Origin: Actinomycetota bacterium
GTDB taxonomy: Bacteria; Actinomycetota; Aquicultoria; Subteraquimicrobiales; UBA9087
Direction of reading: 5' to 3'
NCBI GenBank assembly: GCA_003491635.1
Contig: DNCG01000080.1
Location: 1 to 6,008 of the forward strand
Length of the DNA: 6,008 nucleotides
The notes below the pieces were generated by a model. That model was not told where the DNA came from. It made no database searches and worked only from the letters and a program-made list of their open reading frames with translations. Both the position numbers and the translations under genes were made by a program. Below are positions 5,365 to 6,008 of the stretch, piece by piece (the stretch's first letter is position 1; every line of letters starts with the position of its first letter).

Positions 5365-6008
5365 TTGAGCAGGAAAAACATCATAGTCCTCCTCATTGTT
5401 TTATCCGTGCTGTTGGTCGTTCTTGTCGGTCTGGCTCTATATTATTGGCAAAGTGAGCTCAAGGTTGAACCGGGGCTTAAGTTTCTCTTCAACATCAGCG
5501 GAGATGGAAAGGAGCTCAAAACTCCCCTGGGAGTTGCCCTCTCGGATAACAAATTATTCGTGACCGACAGTGGTAACAGCCAGGTGCAGGTCTTTACCAA
5601 GAAGGGAAGATATCTCTTTTCTTTCAAAGTGGTGATTTCCGGGAACAAAAGGTCCTACCCTATGGGGATAGCCGTCGGCGACGACGGAAATATCTATGTC
5701 TCCGAAATAGCCAATCAAAAGATAATGGTCTTTGACCCTAGTGGCACATATTTGCATGACTTTCCGAAGGAAGACAAAGTACTTGTTAAACCAGTGGCTT
5801 TGGCATTTGCCGGTGGCAAGCTTTACGTCACCGATGTGGGCGATCAGAGCATAAAGATTTTTAGTTCCCGTGGCAGGTTGTTGAGAAAGTTTGGTCGGGG
5901 CGGCGATGGGGAGGGAGAGTTTGCTTTCCCCAATGGCATCGCCGTCTCCGGGGATGGCACCATCTTTGTGGCCGATTCCAATAATAGCCGGGTTCAAGTA
6001 TTCGATGG
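5365..6008 (+). CDS. Membrane-anchored NHL-repeat beta-propeller protein (3' end outside window)
   Basis: The frame opens at TTG 5365 behind AAAGGA and is still open at the right edge (214 complete codons). Residues 2-4 are SRK, followed by a hydrophobic helix (about 6-27), so the protein is probably anchored with its C-terminal part outside the cytoplasm. From residue 50 on, four NHL-type blades are visible: about 50-88, 95-131, 139-176 and 185-214. They show the usual P-x-G-(I/V)-A-(V/L) start, a (L/I)(F/Y)V-(T/S/A)-(D/E) middle and an (I/V)-x-(V/I)-F-x-x-x-G turn. Six blades are typical of a full propeller, so more should follow. NHL propellers bind proteins, RNA or ligands, and a precise function cannot be given. 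It is divergent from the cytochrome operon and shares the 542-bp gap with it; a link to the cytochromes is only suggested by position. Confidence 0.88.
   Translation, partial: MSRKNIIVLLIVLSVLLVVLVGLALYYWQSELKVEPGLKFLFNISGDGKELKTPLGVALSDNKLFVTDSGNSQVQVFTKKGRYLFSFKVVISGNKRSYPMGIAVGDDGNIYVSEIANQKIMVFDPSGTYLHDFPKEDKVLVKPVALAFAGGKLYVTDVGDQSIKIFSSRGRLLRKFGRGGDGEGEFAFPNGIAVSGDGTIFVADSNNSRVQVFD

Noticed and set aside
5554..5997. Minus-strand frame of 147 codons
   Set aside because: It lies opposite the clear NHL-repeat frame, has no good ribosome site and shows no domain; a shadow.

Overview
The window looks like part of a bacterial chromosome from an anaerobically respiring organism with an elaborate envelope. 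It holds two membrane-bound multihaem c-type cytochromes, a membrane polymerase/ligase of the O-antigen ligase (Wzy_C/WaaL) type fused to TPR repeats, and an NHL beta-propeller protein. Ribosome binding sites are of the GGAG/AAGGAGG type, and three of the four start codons that lie inside the window appear to be non-ATG (two TTG, one CTG). I cannot place the lineage from sequence alone.

Left part (1-2773, + strand): two consecutive genes 3 bp apart. The first is cut by the left edge. What is visible is one membrane segment followed by TPR repeats, and it lines up with the C-terminal part of the second gene, a complete 688-residue O-antigen-ligase-like protein with TPR tail. The pair therefore looks like a tandem duplication, probably used in assembly or transfer of a cell-surface glycan.

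Middle part (2811-4832, - strand, convergent with the first pair): a two-gene operon of related multihaem cytochromes. The upstream gene (TTG start at 4822) has 12 CXXCH motifs. The downstream gene most likely starts at a CTG at 3860, 2 bp after its neighbour's stop and behind a strong AAAGGAGG site. It has 11 CXXCH motifs plus one altered site (CxxC-Gly-His). Both begin with a membrane anchor and a NapC/NirT-like haem region and end with three repeated dihaem modules, which suggests electron transfer between the quinone pool and outer acceptors or donors.

Right part (4823-6008): a 542-bp gap between divergent genes holds a striking degenerate 7-bp repeat array (4860-5104) whose left and right halves are inverted relative to each other, then a leader-like stretch with a 14-bp inverted repeat (5271-5334). 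A membrane-anchored NHL-repeat protein starts at a TTG (5365) and runs off the right edge.
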